From Selaginella moellendorffii (Eukaryota > Streptophyta > Lycopodiopsida > Selaginellales > Selaginellaceae), in the NCBI RefSeq assembly GCF_000143415.4, contig NW_003314396.1, positions 38,895 through 102,894 on the forward strand: a stretch of DNA of 64,000 nucleotides, written 5' to 3'. Positions within the stretch are counted from its first letter, which is position 1. The number at the start of each line of letters is the position of its first letter. Positions 1 to 11,957 of the stretch are shown piece after piece. Under the pieces are notes generated by a model. The model was not told where the DNA came from and made no database searches. It was given only the letters and a program-made list of their open reading frames with translations. The position numbers and the translations under genes are program-made.

Positions 1-793
1 TATCTTGATCTCAGTTTCAGTCTTGAACTCCATCTAATACTCCTTCTCAAACTCCATCTTGGACTCCTTGTATTCTCCCAGCCTTCTAGCTACTTTTGAG
101 GTGCCATCACACTTGAATACAACTTGTTGTATTCACATTCTATTCATAAAAACCATCTTTGCAAGGGTTACTTCAACACTTGAGTATTTCCAGAGGTTAC
201 TTTGACACTTGTTCTATATGGGCTAATTTTGCCCTTTAGAACTATCCTTCTATATGATAAAAACACTAACTCATCCTTTGAGTACACCCCGTAACTCCTT
301 AGGTTGTTCTGGCCTTTATTAAAAATAACCTCAATACCATTTTAAGGATATATGTCCTCATTCATATTTGACCTCTCATGGTTATTAACTCTAGTCACAA
401 ATTTATGAGCATCATCCTCAATTATATGAGGATGATCCTGCAACTCTTTTATTATTTCAAAGTCTCTATCTTCCCATGATCCCAACTATAGTTATTTACC
501 ACAACCATATTAGCTAGTTTGCTAAATCAAATACTTATAAAGATCACATCCTCAACTCTTTGAGGAAAACTTTCTATTATTCCCAAAATCCCAAAGTCAT
601 TCCTATATTAGCCCCTTTCTATCCACCATACTACCTACCAATTCACACATGAACTAAAGTGGAGACCCATGTCCTCTCAACATACTACTCCTCAAATATA
701 ACCCCACTCATGGGACCTTTAAATGTCAATATCAAATAATGATATACTTGACCACTAATAGAGTTAGACTAAAAAATAGCTTTGATACTAAAT
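1..793 (-). mobile_element. decayed internal region of a protein-less LTR element (family N)
   Basis: Read on the minus strand, this stretch matches the internal region at 45.6-46.2 kb and 63.4-63.9 kb. The shared blocks describe the same order of words, for example the ACTATAGTTGGGATCA block near 480-500. It ends at a degraded primer-binding site (about 779-793, minus strand, TTTAGTATCAAAGC) next to an LTR start at 794. No open frame of note is present. It is an old, diverged copy with many small indels. Confidence 0.6.
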
Positions 794-935
794 TGTAAGC
801 GACTAAATTTTCCATTTTACTTTAGTTGCTTAATTGAACCTTAGACCACTTGAAAGAGTCTCACTCACAACCTCCATAAGTCCTATTCCCAAGTTGAGCC
901 TTATGAGTTGGTCATAGATGGCATCAATCCCAATT
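794..935 (-). repeat. remnant of family N LTR
   Basis: The sequence begins TGTAAGCGACTAAATTTTCC on the plus strand, which is the reverse complement of the LTR 3' end seen at 45.5 and 63.4 kb and equals the LTR start at 16158. Similarity to 16158-16300 continues through the CACTCACAACC block and then fades. A short frame at 908-1096 is not conserved and is not called as a gene. Confidence 0.55.
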
Positions 936-1799
936 ATGTGGGAGCTTATTGCATTTTCCCAGCTTTGCCTCTGTTGATTTCCAGGTTCTTTTCATTCTCT
1001 TCAATCCACACCCACTCTACTCCATTTCCATTCAATCATAGTCATAAACTCATCTGTCAATCACATCCTATACCACAATTCAAATACTTGCACTAAAATC
1101 ATTCTATTTTTTCTTTATATACCATCATCTTTCATCATATCCCTTTACATCACTTCATCAAGGCCATCCTAAGATATCAATAGCAGTAGAAATCATGAAA
1201 TTGGATAAGTGGATCAAGGGTTCCAATCAAGACTTCCTTTTATAGAATCTATGGAGTGGACTCATTATCAGCCGAAGACTCCTAGCTAACAAAGTGCAAC
1301 CAAACAACCATAAGATGCATTCTAGAAGCCAATATCAGCTTGCAATTAATTGCTAAATGCCATCACCAACAAGTGATGCTTCCAACAAAAAAGCCATCAA
1401 CCAAAGCTACAAACTCAAATTTAAGGCCATCATCATCTATGTCAAACCACCCACTATCATGACCATTTGTCACCATTTACTCAGCCCCTTCCTTCTAGCC
1501 AATCCATTATAATCTTTCCTTACACCTGCAAATATCTTTGTTGGGCAAAACATTCATATTAACCACCACTCTTTGGAAACTTATAGGGACTAGTCAAGAA
1601 GTTAATAGGGTACCCTTCACAGGTTTTGAAACCTTATAACCATTTGTTGAGGCTCTAGCTTCAACCCTCTCTCACCCTCACATTTGTGTGTTCATATAAG
1701 TGTCAATCCCATTTCTATTTACTCATGTGCAATGAGATGGAATATTCTAAGGATCAGAATATTATTGGCATCTAACTATCTCCACAACACATGAAGCAA
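936..1799. other. no recognisable feature
   Basis: AT-rich sequence with no coding frame that resembles a known protein and no clear repeat partner inside the window. It is probably further decayed retroelement or plain intergenic DNA. Confidence 0.4.
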
Positions 1800-2220
1800 C
1801 ACTAGAACAATTTTAGAACATCTAACATCCCAATGCTAAAATTAATATACAAAATAAAGCCGAATAAATTCTAACACTATTTTAGCATACCAACAGCCTA
1901 ATGCAAGGATATAGGTTCGCCACCAACTAGTATGGTATGGAGCTTAGAACCCCCACAAGTCCCCCATATAAAAACACACTTTGGGCTTTGACCAGTGAAA
2001 AAGGAAATAAAGTAAGAAGTATTTTTTCTTATTTTGCATTTAGCTAGGCCAGTCCCAAGAGTTACTCTCTAAGGCAATCTCAAAAACTTACTAAATATAG
2101 AATGGTGAATTTGGATGCAGGAATAACACCATCATGTTCAAAATAATGCCTACATTCTGTAGATATGCCTCACTAGTAGATCTAGAAACTTTTTATAAAT
2201 AGCCAATAGAACAAAAATCA
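1800..2220 (+). repeat. remnant of family T LTR
   Basis: Blocks such as CACTTTGGGCTTT and AAACTTACTAAATAT occur here in the same order as in the solo LTR at 12791-13937 (around 13370-13450). The copy is diverged and has no clear ends. Confidence 0.5.
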
Positions 2221-2289
2221 GACAGTCAAGGTTCCATCAAGGATGGGGCACATTTTGAAATAGTCTAGAGCATCTTCATGAGCAAGATG

Positions 2290-3130
2290 CATGCTTCAAC
2301 AGCTTGTATTGGAGGAAGGTCATGCCCCAAGGATTTTGCAAGAGCTACTTGCAAAAGATCACTGAGCAAGAGGAAGACTTATGTGTTGAGCAAGTGCTGG
2401 ATGGAGTTTTCTGTTGTGTCTCCTGGTGAAAGTATCTGGTCTTGAAAGACATTCTAGGGTGCTGGATCAAATGGAAAAATTGGATGGCAACTTGCATGCC
2501 ATGAGTGTTGAGTTGGTGGCATTTTGATCTGCCTTGCTGTCTAACTCTTGGGGAGCTGTGGGCTTCTTTTGAGCCCATGTTGCTGCTGCAATCTGCTACT
2601 TTTGTGCCTGGCTTGCTTCCTCAAGAGTCCTGATCACGTTGATTATAAGCTGGAGCTTTGCCACGATTGCTAGATGTCAATAGTGCTGCTTTGATGGCTT
2701 GTTGCTGTCGTATTTGCTACAAGTGGATGGTTCCAAGGCACAGTGGTCTGTGAAATGTTGTGTGAAAAATGCCACTCAAACACTCATGACACTGCTCATT
2801 GTTGGCATCTTCACCTAGAGCTATGTCCTCCTTGATAGCAGCTCATCTAGAGGCAATCTCTGCTAGAAGTCTTAAGGTATGAATGTTCATCTTGGTCAGC
2901 CATCACAACCAGCTCCTTTAATACCAATGTTATAAAATGCCTAGCCTTCCCTAAAGTATGTTATGCCTCCTCTTGAGGTTCCTCACCACCCAACCAACCC
3001 CAAGCTACCTCAACAGCTCACTGCAATGCCATTGCCACTGTGAATTGTTAAGTCCCTATTCTAAATCCATGTTAAAATACCCTTGAGCTGACCTTTGATC
3101 CACGTTGACCACATGGTCAAAGCTTGCACC
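2290..3130 (-). mobile_element. decayed retroelement start: LTR remnant, primer-binding site and gag remnant
   Basis: On the minus strand the segment 2880-3060 matches 11740-11990. There is an LTR tail with the CCTCAAGAGGAGG block, a primer-binding site of the initiator-methionine type (CATTGGTATTAAAGGAG near 2912-2932), and the GCTGGTTGTGATGG start of the leader and gag. Further into the element (2300-2880) no intact frame survives. Same family as the plus-strand copy at 11.7-12.8 kb. Confidence 0.5.
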
Positions 3131-3267
3131 TAACATAGGTAAGAAGCTCTGCTACAGTGTGCTATGGGGCAGCCAGGTACTTACAAATATGTCCAAGATA
3201 TTATATCTTAGCAAAAAGTTTTCTTGCAAAACACATCAAGAATCAAACTACAAATGGTGAAGGTGTT

Positions 3268-3640
3268 CTACAAATATTGCACTACAAACCAGATGTCAGA
3301 AAGAAACACTTGCACAAACTTAGCGATGTAACTCATAAAAATTAAGCTCATTAAACGCATGAAAGATGGAGGAGCATTACTTAACCCAAATGACAGCACT
3401 AAATACTCAAAGTGACCATGTCTACCACAGAATTTACTCTTGGGAACAACTTCCACGTTCACCTTGTGTACTACGATCTGGTTGTATCCACTCCTAAAGC
3501 TGAATTTTCTAGCCCCTGCAAGGCAATAAAAATTATCATCAAGTTTGTGGCATAAGAAATCTAATTTTTACCATCTCCTTCAATGCATAATAGTCAATGC
3601 ACATATGCATCATGTGGCCCTTCTTTACAGTAAGCACTCC
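3268..3640 (-). pseudogene. Gypsy reverse transcriptase fragment, decayed
   Basis: The minus strand reads a Ty3/Gypsy reverse transcriptase in pieces. The part nearer 3640 gives the CIDYYAL block (normally CIDYRALN). The part at 3268-3462 gives KFCGRHGHFEYLVLSFGLSN followed by APPSFM and a weak version of the VFLDDI active-site block that reads VFLSDI. The second aspartate of the catalytic pair is kept but the first is serine, and stops and a frameshift separate the parts. It is a dead fragment with no LTRs attached. Confidence 0.75.
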
Positions 3641-4324
3641 AACAAGCTTGCCAATAAATTATGTTCACATTGATTTGATAAGAATTGACCGTTGACCTAT
3701 GTTATCAATCCGAGTCAAGTCCTGCAGGACCAAGTAGCACTTGTCCCAGCAGTTCTTCAAATAAGTAGCAGAAATAAGCTTCGTTCAATGTATTAAGAAG
3801 TATATAGCCCACTAGTTGAACTTCTAAGTCCCCGACCATAAAGAGCACAATGCCCGGGACGAACTCAACATTGAGATTGCTTCATGAAGGCCGAATTCAT
3901 TTGGTTTTCCCCTTTCATAAAGGTTACCTAGCACGTTTTTCCTGGGTGTTTTTTAAGAGGTTAGCGCTACTAGGATTACACGCTGCTATGATTAATTGCA
4001 TGCTACTCGCAAAAAATAAATCACAAAACCACGTGCATAATATTTTCTTTACATTTGTTTTAAGAGTATTTATAAAAAAATGCTTCATCACATACATTTT
4101 TCAATAATTCGCCTTTAGGATTGTAACTATATTTTATTTAAATGATATGTATTTGATAATCCTTTCCTGAGTGTGCAAGATAAGATGTTTATCACCATCA
4201 TATAGCATATTAAAACTGGAGGATATGTCAAAAAATTTAACCTATCATTATATAGGTGAACCTGCCGCTAACTTTGAGCCAAGAGACAACTCCTCGGCAG
4301 TTTCTTATTTTATGGCCACATCTT
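3641..4324. other. intergenic, downstream of the fucosyltransferase gene
   Basis: No coding similarity is seen. 4000-4200 is AT-rich and may include the 3' end of the fucosyltransferase transcript, which runs right to left and stops at 4325. Confidence 0.4.
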
Positions 4325-5848
4325 TCATGCCAGCTGAATGCCTTCCCATTCGTCTTGACAGCCTTTGATGTGTAACTTTTCCCATTCAAAATGAGCTTTT
4401 GTCTTTTCCAAGTCCTCACAATCTCTGAAAAAAGGATAGTGATTGCAGGGATCGGATGATTGTCCAACAGAGCATGCTGTTAGCTCGCAGTTTTCAAGGT
4501 CATCGCCTTGAATGTTAAGAATGTAAGGACGCAATCCAGCCAGCGCTTGAGCCACGTATCCGAATGTGGAGCAGCTACTGCTAACGAACACGTCACTCGT
4601 ACTTAGAAGCCAAATTTCTACCATGGCATTGACAGCTTGTTCCAAGCTGTCGGTTTGAACTCCGTCACTAGAGAAGGTGTGCACCTCTATTAGCCTTCCA
4701 TCTGCAGTAGGATAGTTCATAAAATTGTTTTTCAACTCTTCATAGTACTTGACTTGCAAGGAAGTAACCATTACTTTGATCGGTTTCTTTGGCTCTTCAT
4801 ATCTAATGGAATTATTCTTGGCGAAGTCTACATTGACAACTGATGACAGTAGTTTGTTCTCGGTAAGGCATTGCAAGATTCGTTCGAGTGAAGGACGATG
4901 AAAAACTGCTGGATCGCCTCTGTGATGCAACCGCACCTGCATACCAAGCTGCTTTCCAGGTGTAGATAAGTATGACGAACGTAGACGAGTAATCTTGTGC
5001 CAAACATGGTTCTGGGGTAACAACAAATATTTACTTAGTTGTGTGAAAGTTAAGGAGACGTCTGGGAACCAGATGGTGAGTCGGATCCAGAACTCGGGAA
5101 ACGTAAAAAGCCGAGGTACATAGTACAAGTTGCTGGCCCATATTATCCATGGTACATCCTCAAGATCGGATCTTGTTTCAGGACAAAAGAATCGCTGGTC
5201 TCCTGTCTCCGCGTTCACCAGGAAAAGGCGGACAATATTACCAAGCTCTGAGTTGTTTATAGTTCCCAGCTTTGGCGCTTTATCAATAAGATGATACGGG
5301 AAATCCTCTGGTAAAAGCCACGAGTGATTAAATGGCTCACAGAGAAGCTTAGACAGATGGCCTCTTCTATCGACAAGGAAAACCCGGTTTGTGAGCAGCG
5401 AGTACATGAACGCCGTGGCTAACGTTAGGAGACGGTTCCCAAGGCCATCAGCTTCAGCATGAACGAGATATCTGCAGTGATCGCGGGGATCTGGATGCAA
5501 AATAGCTTGCGTTAAGTTTCGTCCCAGATAACATCTCTCGTGCATCTTCTCATACTCTCCCAATGCTTTGGATAGTGGAGCTGGAATGGTATGTACTTCC
5601 TTCCATAAATTTTGCTGGAATTCCCTGCTCAAGCAAGTTCTTGCGTTAGGTGAATTTGAGATTGGAGGATTGATGACGAATTGTGCGCTCTTGCCCGATC
5701 GTAGACAGTCTTTGCTGCTCTTATGGGCAATGGAAAGATTTCGAATAACCAAGGTGGGGACCAGCAGGGACGTGAACAATAAGACCACAAGAACAACCTT
5801 TAAAAGCTTCAAATTCAGAAAGATTTTGACGAATGGCATGGCATCCAT
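4325..5848 (-). CDS. GT37 xyloglucan-type fucosyltransferase
   Basis: A single-exon gene of 507 aa. It starts MDAMPFVKIF and has a type II membrane anchor at about residues 16-34 with a short cytosolic tail, as in Golgi glycosyltransferases. The luminal part carries the GT37 signature blocks: GLGNRLLTLATAFMYSLLT followed by NRVFLVD (135-160), MQVRLHHRGDP (303-313), which is the GDP-fucose-binding arginine loop, and SSCSTFGYVAQALAGLRPYI (424-443). Conserved cysteines at 106, 125, 458 and 468 fit the family. Members of GT37 (FUT1 type) move L-fucose from GDP-fucose to galactose on xyloglucan or arabinogalactan proteins of the cell wall. The acceptor cannot be told from sequence. The start is the first in-frame ATG before the anchor; MDAM has a second ATG three codons on. 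No breaks are seen, so it is probably functional. Confidence 0.93.
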   Translation of the reverse strand: MDAMPFVKIFLNLKLLKVVLVVLLFTSLLVPTLVIRNLSIAHKSSKDCLRSGKSAQFVINPPISNSPNARTCLSREFQQNLWKEVHTIPAPLSKALGEYEKMHERCYLGRNLTQAILHPDPRDHCRYLVHAEADGLGNRLLTLATAFMYSLLTNRVFLVDRRGHLSKLLCEPFNHSWLLPEDFPYHLIDKAPKLGTINNSELGNIVRLFLVNAETGDQRFFCPETRSDLEDVPWIIWASNLYYVPRLFTFPEFWIRLTIWFPDVSLTFTQLSKYLLLPQNHVWHKITRLRSSYLSTPGKQLGMQVRLHHRGDPAVFHRPSLERILQCLTENKLLSSVVNVDFAKNNSIRYEEPKKPIKVMVTSLQVKYYEELKNNFMNYPTADGRLIEVHTFSSDGVQTDSLEQAVNAMVEIWLLSTSDVFVSSSCSTFGYVAQALAGLRPYILNIQGDDLENCELTACSVGQSSDPCNHYPFFRDCEDLEKTKAHFEWEKLHIKGCQDEWEGIQLA

Positions 5849-6992
5849 GTCGCTAGTGAACTGCTCTAACTGCTTTTAAGCGAAGGGTGGCTGATATTAG
5901 CAAGGATCGAGCTCCGCTAATTGAACCGCCAACTGCGGTAAAAGAATTGCTACCTGAAAAGATGCTCTTGGGTTGCTGCAAACATTCAATATGTAACAGT
6001 AGTGAGGGTTTCCATCGTTTACAGGAGGTTTATTAGTGAAACACGCTTGACTTAATGAAAACATGGTAGAAGAGGGAAAAAAAACGAGGACATAAGCATT
6101 ACGTGGACCAATGGGAGGGTGAATTTGCGTTTTCTTGCTGTTGCTACAGCCGCCTCTTAGAAAAACCGCAGCTACATCGAATACCCTGACAACCACATGT
6201 GCGAAAATGAAAGTATTTTCAGCTTCAAATGATGGTAAAGAAAGACCTTACTGACCCTAGCACAGATCTCATCAACATGGAGGTAGAATGGCACTTCAAA
6301 TCATACAAATATTGAATATGATTCTAGGAAGCTGCTGTGCGCAGGAGGAAGTCTGGTGGAGTTCTATGTGACAACTAAAAACCTCTCTGAAACTTTAGAG
6401 TGCCACATTCAGACATTGAAGTGCAGGCCTACGAGTTGTTGCAAATGATGAAACAGAGAGCTTGCAATCGATTTCGACAGGTAAATATTTGACTGGGAAA
6501 TTCATGGGTCATGGCAGTTAATCAATTTTATTTTTAAAAAAAAATTCGAGAGCAAAAATTATGTAACTATGCGCTTCAAATATCATAACTTCAATAAAAG
6601 ACACCTGTTAACGTTGGTCGCATTAGTTAGTCGAAGGAACACTAAGCCTGAGGAATTCATTGTACATGACCACAAGAATTTGTGAAGTCCCCTGGTGATG
6701 ATCATGATATTGCCGGCAAGCCTATTGTTATAAGGAAGAAGTCCTTTGCCCGGACGTACAAGATAAGCAAAGCATCTAGTATTAGACAATGTCTTAACTT
6801 CTGATGTGGAGCTTAGAAAGAGACTTTTCCATACTTAGACATCATATTTTGTACGAAGCATTTTAAACTGTACGGTGGGAGGACCAACAAGGCCGTGCAG
6901 ATGTCTGACATGACGTGTCATTTTGGTTCCTTTATTGAACCGAGTTTGAGTCCATTTTTCTTTGGGCAGCCACACCTAAAAAGAAAAGCCTC
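5849..6992. other. intergenic between CFAP206 and the fucosyltransferase
   Basis: About 1.1 kb with no supported gene. It must contain the 3' UTR of CFAP206 and the promoter and 5' UTR of the fucosyltransferase. Frames on the minus strand at 5897-6196 and 6583-6789 have no recognisable domain and no splice pattern, and I do not call them. Confidence 0.5.
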
Positions 6993-9385
6993 TTACAGAA
7001 AAGCATATAATTCATAAGCAACCTGAGTGGAGCTCGTTCGTTTGAAATATGAAGTCTCTGTTTGGGTGCTGTCTGTGAGTTTGTTCTGTAGTTCCAAGGC
7101 CCTGATTTATTCACAAAGATTGAAGTTGCTACAAATAGTATCACAAAGATTTTACCTTTCGTAAAACGCCTCATCGGTCCAGCGATGAGGCTGGCCAATG
7201 TGAATGGCCGTTTGAGTCGAGAATTCACAGGAAAATGGCTCACTCAAGAGATCAATGATCTACAGCAATATAGTGAAATATTGTTTTCTTTCACAAAGAA
7301 GACATACCTCAGAGATTGCAAGGGATAAAAGTTTTGGGCATTGCTGAAGCCGCAAGAGGTGAACAAGCTGCGGCATTTTATGCACCACGTTTTCTACCGT
7401 CCTAAGAAACAGTGAAGGACTTCTTGCAAACCTAGGTATCAAATATATCAAAATGTTATCGATTTTCCTTTAACTTACTCCCTTAGATCCTCTTCAGTCG
7501 AAAATGCAAAAAGCTTTTCTTCGAACTCAACCAGTCCAACGTCTGGATCACCGTGAAGAAGAAGGCCACGGTACTTTGCTAATGTGACAGGGCAATATCC
7601 GCCAAGGTGGATTTCTCTTTCACTTTCAAATGCCGCATCAATCTCGCAACTTGTGAGCACTCTTCCCTCCCCTTCATTGGAAGATCCCGCCTTGATGCTT
7701 GACAAATAGAAAATAAATCTTGTTATAGGAGCACAGATTACCAGCTTCAGGAACTTACAGGGCGTCGTTTTCGTCCCAGGTCACATTGTACAAATCCTTC
7801 TGTAAAAATGTTGTGTACATAATCAGAACCTTGAGCTTTGCAAGACCAAGAGGGGAATTTTTCCAATCCGTATGATAGTTTATCGTCCATCCCGTTTTCT
7901 TCCAAAGGTTTGCAAACCCTGTTGGAGTACAATCGAACTGAGGCTCAGCAGCCATTGATAAAAAAGGAATGCAAGCCCTTTGATGTGCTCGAAGCAGCCG
8001 AAGCTCCTCAAGCATCGACTTGTGCAGGTTTCCCAATGCTTTAAATTGCGGAAAAACCTGGACTCAAACTGTCAATACATATAAGATTCATTAGGTATCA
8101 TACTAGTTCAGTTGCTACACAGGGTCGGTCGCTGATAATGTCGCAAAGGACATTTAGCTTCCATGAGAACTGGTCCATCAGATCTGTTACGAAAGCAAAT
8201 CTTTCGTCCAAAAAGGACTGGAAATCTTCAAGAATGGCAAAAGCCTGGAGGTGGTAATTAAGCTCGTCTCGTAGTCTTTGAATAAGTACGTGTTGTATTC
8301 CAAGAGAGTGAATGTGAAGTGTAATGGCACTAGCGGAGACGTGAGTTCTCTCGTTCAAAATTTGAAGAAGCTGGAGCACTTTTTCGCTTAACATTTTTTT
8401 CTCTTGCTTGTAGAGGTCAAATGGGAGGCTAAGAGTTTTTCCGCCTTTTGACAGATGCCTAAGAAAACTGAATAATAACAAATGACTTGGAAACTCAAGC
8501 CTTACTTGTTGTAAATGCGAACACCTTGTATAACGGCCGCTATATCTACAACTTGGCGTTCCTTTTCTGCTGAAGGAAGATCCATCCAAAACAAGCAGCT
8601 TTCTTGAGGGAAAATGCTTTTAAAAGTTGTAGTTATTTCGGCTTCCATCTCTTCGGTTACATCCACGTTGTCCGCAATTTGCCTCCCACATTCCATCATA
8701 TAATCGAGAATGCGGCCGTGAAGCAACTCCACTGTCTTGAAAGTTTCTCTCATGTCAATGACCTGTAGTACACTGAAGGGAGGGTATGCTGGATCAGAAA
8801 TGATAGCAAACCTGTATTTGAGGAATATCGGCGAGAATTGTTTGCAGCACCTTTGCTTCATTCACTCTTTCTTCAGCGCAAGCTTTCAACTCCAGAAAGG
8901 CTGTTGCTTGAGCTGTTATCTGCAGAAGGGTGCCCTTTTTTGGAGCGAGAAGAAAGTTTCGTACCTGTAGCCGAATGGTTTCTAGAGCTGGACAGTTTTC
9001 TTGCGTGCAATTGTGTATACAATGCTCCAGGAGGTCCATATAATCCTTTCCATCTTCCATAGACAGTCCTAGTTTGAATCTGCGTTCTACGTTTTACAGG
9101 TCAGCGACTAAGGGTCCATGGACTATACCTTTGTGGAAATTGAACAGCTGCTGCTCTCACTTGAAAACAAGCCAAATGCTCGAAGAACAAAGGAACTTTT
9201 TTTCCCGTTGTGTAATGCCTCTCTTTGGACAAGCGAATAATATCCTGTATGGTGGCGTGCTCTTTCTCACGCTCCGATGGGTTTCTTATGCTTGGACTCG
9301 ATCCACGCGAAGATCCGACACTTCTGCCTCGCCTACTGGACCAAGCTACTGGAGAATTTGCCCTTTTTTCCGTGGAATTCGTCAT
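6993..9385 (-). CDS. CFAP206: CFAP206, cilia- and flagella-associated protein (radial spoke RS2 docking)
   Basis: Ten exons join in frame to 648 aa: 9129-9385, 8965-9079, 8812-8919, 8506-8762, 8104-8458, 7759-8057, 7479-7697, 7308-7431, 7156-7259 and 6993-7101. All introns (45-61 nt) are GT-AG. Animal CFAP206 is about 620 aa. Family hallmarks seen are the IFPQ...SAEKERQVVDIAAVIQGVRI block (exon 4), the HLSKGGK block at the exon 4/5 join, VFPQFKALGNL (exon 6), the LGGYCPVTLAKYRGLLLHGD block and FEEKLFAFSTEED (exon 7), and the C-terminal CEFSTQTAIHI and DSTQTETSYF repeats (exons 9-10). The protein docks radial spoke 2 on the axoneme in motile cilia. In a plant this implies swimming sperm and expression limited to the antheridium. 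The exon 2/3 boundary is the least certain. No breaks are seen. Confidence 0.9.
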
Positions 9386-10389
9386 TGTTTGCAGGGATCA
9401 CAGCATTTTAACTTGAATCAGACCCCGAGATTTCTACGATTTTAAACCTAACTGCTACCTCGGCAGCAGCGATTCTCGAGCTGCGCCTGGTCATGAATGT
9501 GACGCTCCCTTTTATGGAGTCTGCATGCGAGCTAAAATACATTGAGACCAAGGTGCTGTTCGAACTATTTTGTGATTTCTCTTTGGGGATACCGAGGCTG
9601 GTGATAGCAGGGCATTATGTAGTTGACCGACCACAATTTTCTTGACTGAACTTGAAGAAACAGAACATTTTTAGTTTTCATAGCTACAACTGGTTTTTAC
9701 GAATTGGAAACTTCAGCTGAGCTGGCAAAAGAGTAAGCACAACCACATCAGCTTCGTGACAATGCTCTAGAACTGAGCCTCCATCGTATGTAAGCCTATA
9801 GGAAGTCGATCTCCTCCTTCACTGTATATACACCGGTGTGCTCACGTTTTGCATGAGATCATAGCCTTTGTGTGTGCTTTGTGCTGTGGGACTCCAGCTT
9901 CATCAAGTCACCATGCTCATAAGCAAGACCCTCGACAACTTTTTTCACCGTCCGTTGTAGCGGCCCCATCAATCCATAGATGGATTTGAAGTAGGCCATG
10001 TGGCCGATTTCTGTTAGCCGGAAGCGTGACTTGTAGTGGTTTACGAGTATGCCTCTGGCCAAGCGTATGGATCGAAACAAGGATCAAAACACCAAGATCA
10101 AAGCCAAGTCCAAAACAACACGTCACCAACTGCGCTGCCCTCCAGCCACACCCTGATCTTTGTCTCTCGTTCCTAGTGCCCGCTACTACCATCCACTCCA
10201 AGAACCCTATACCCTTTGGCATAAGGGCTATACCTCTCCATGTGGACCAATCTGACACCTCAGATGGTTCTAGCTCCAAACCAATCAGCTAGCCCAAGCT
10301 GTGGCGCACCACACATGTTGGTTCCGAGTCTCCCGGTTCTGCCAAAGCATTGAAGTGGCCTGTGCCACCTAGGACAGGGATACAGTCAA
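9386..10389. other. intergenic upstream of CFAP206
   Basis: It contains the presumed CFAP206 promoter. Frames at 9859-10292 on both strands overlap each other and show no domain I recognise. No repeat partner is found in the window. Confidence 0.45.
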
Positions 10390-11735
10390 ACTAGCCATGA
10401 TTTGCCCATGTCATCAGCAAATTTTCTGCCAGATGGCCTGTAGTGTAGTGAGTCCCTCCAAGAACTCAGAAGCACAAAGTCAACTAGCAAGGAATCCTGC
10501 TCTGCTGGAATAGATAGGAAATCTGTTACATTGGTGACATGAATCCTAGAGAATTTCCTTGTACAGAATGTTTTTTGTACAGACATAATGGTTCTGGAGC
10601 ACACCTTGTCCCTCACATTGTTCAATGGACATTGTAATTTGTTTCTTTGATGTTCCCCTTGAAAGTGCAACATGGCTGAAAACTGGTCTTGGCAAGTAGA
10701 TATCCACTTGCTTATAGGGAATTGTGGCTGTTCGAGGATAAATGGCATGTCTCTGTCAGTTGGTTTTAAAGAGATTCTTAGTAGAAGGAATTTATTTCCT
10801 TAAGTAGAATTTCAGCTTCTAAAAGACCCTTGGTTATAATTCGATTAGCACCATTACAGAGACCTTTTTTAGTGTCAATATTGCATAACAACATTACAAT
10901 CCATCCAATTTTTATGTGTACCTTGTGCAGAGGCATTCCAAATGGTGTTACTGAGATTAAGATTCTACAGGTTAGACCAACATCTCTTTGTCTAATTCTG
11001 TTTCTATGATGTCAATGCTTCTATATGTTATTGTTCTGCCAGTCATTTTCAAAAGGACTTGGTCATTCACTTGTAGAGAGAGATCATTTAAAGTCATGAG
11101 AATAGCTTTCTGTGATAGGTTCAGGTCATTTGGTTGTATGTGTTTTCCAAACACATCATGTATCAGTTGTTCTCTAGTGGTGGATATTAGAGGTAATTTT
11201 ATAACTTCCTGGTTGAGTCCTTGAAGGCTAGGTAGGTTACCATTTCCAAGCCATACAAACCATCTGGACCATTCCTTTTCTTCAGAGTTCACCCTCATGT
11301 TTGTGTGTAATGAGAACTTTACAAGTTTCCACCATATCAGTGAAAATTTTCCAAGCAAATTTAACAAGCAAATTTACCAAGAAAATTTTCCAAGAAAATT
11401 GTTCACCATTACTGTTTTGGACAATTTATGTGGGCAATTTAAAACGGGTAATGTCTGTCTGAAATCCCCTTCTGTTATTAATGTGATGCCACTGAAATCT
11501 GTATCACAGTTTTTTATGTCACGCAAGACCATCTCCACAGCTTTAAAAGCATGAATGGGTACCATGCTTATCTCATCCTATATGAGCAGTTCAGCTCTCC
11601 TTATGACCTTGGCATGTGCTAAATTTGTTAGAAGGTTTGAGGTACATATTTCTGTGATTGGCACTAGTAGCTTAAATGTTGAATGAGCCATTTGGCCTCC
11701 TACAAGAAGAGTACTCACTATTCTTGTAAACATGA
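10390..11735 (-). pseudogene. Helitron-type PIF1 helicase, broken
   Basis: Read right to left, the minus strand gives PIF1-family helicase motifs in order. VSTLLVGGQMAHSTFKL (near 11700) is the stretch after Walker A. Next is the Walker B region LI*DEISMVPIHAFKAVEMVL, in which the usual tryptophan is a TAG stop. Then come ITLITEGDFRQTLPVL (near 11480), NMRVN with a WFVWLGNGN block, LIHDVFGKHI, AILMTLND and TYRSIDIIETE (11000-11370), and finally RISLKPTDRDMPFILEQPQF (about 10700-10780). This order fits the RepHel helicase of plant Helitrons. The Rep nuclease, Walker A and the C-terminal SQGQT motif are absent or unreadable. It is a dead fragment. A host PIF1 pseudogene is less likely because there are no introns. 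Confidence 0.8.
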
Positions 11736-11941
11736 CTGCTTTGACTCCATAGTCAATGTGGGTAAAGGAAAGCTCAAGGGTATATTAAAGGGTGAACTTA
11801 CCCTAGAGCTCATAGTGGAGCAGCAGCACAGTGGAGCTCTTTGAGGTAGCTCAGGGGTGGTTAGCTGGTGAGGAACCTCAAGAGGAGGTGTAGCATAGTT
11901 TAGGGAGACTAGATCTTTATCTTTTAGCACTAGGTCCTAGC
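11736..11941 (+). repeat. 3' part of an LTR
   Basis: This run precedes a primer-binding site and matches, on the opposite strand, the remnant at 2930-3060. It contains the CCTCAAGAGGAGG block. The 5' end of this LTR cannot be placed because it abuts the Helitron fragment. Confidence 0.5.
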
Positions 11942-11957
11942 ATTGGTATCAGAAAAG
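11942..11957 (+). other. primer-binding site, initiator-methionine tRNA type
   Basis: TTGGTATCAGAAAAGC resembles the usual plant sequence TGGTATCAGAGC, with extra bases before the last GC. It is followed at 11968 by an ATG and a decayed gag. Confidence 0.6.

Noticed and set aside
2345-2578. 77-aa frame on the minus strand
   Set aside because: It lies in decayed retroelement DNA and has no similarity to known proteins.
9859-10292. Candidate gene on either strand (88-120 aa)
   Set aside because: Overlapping frames on both strands, no domain, no splice partners and no second copy.
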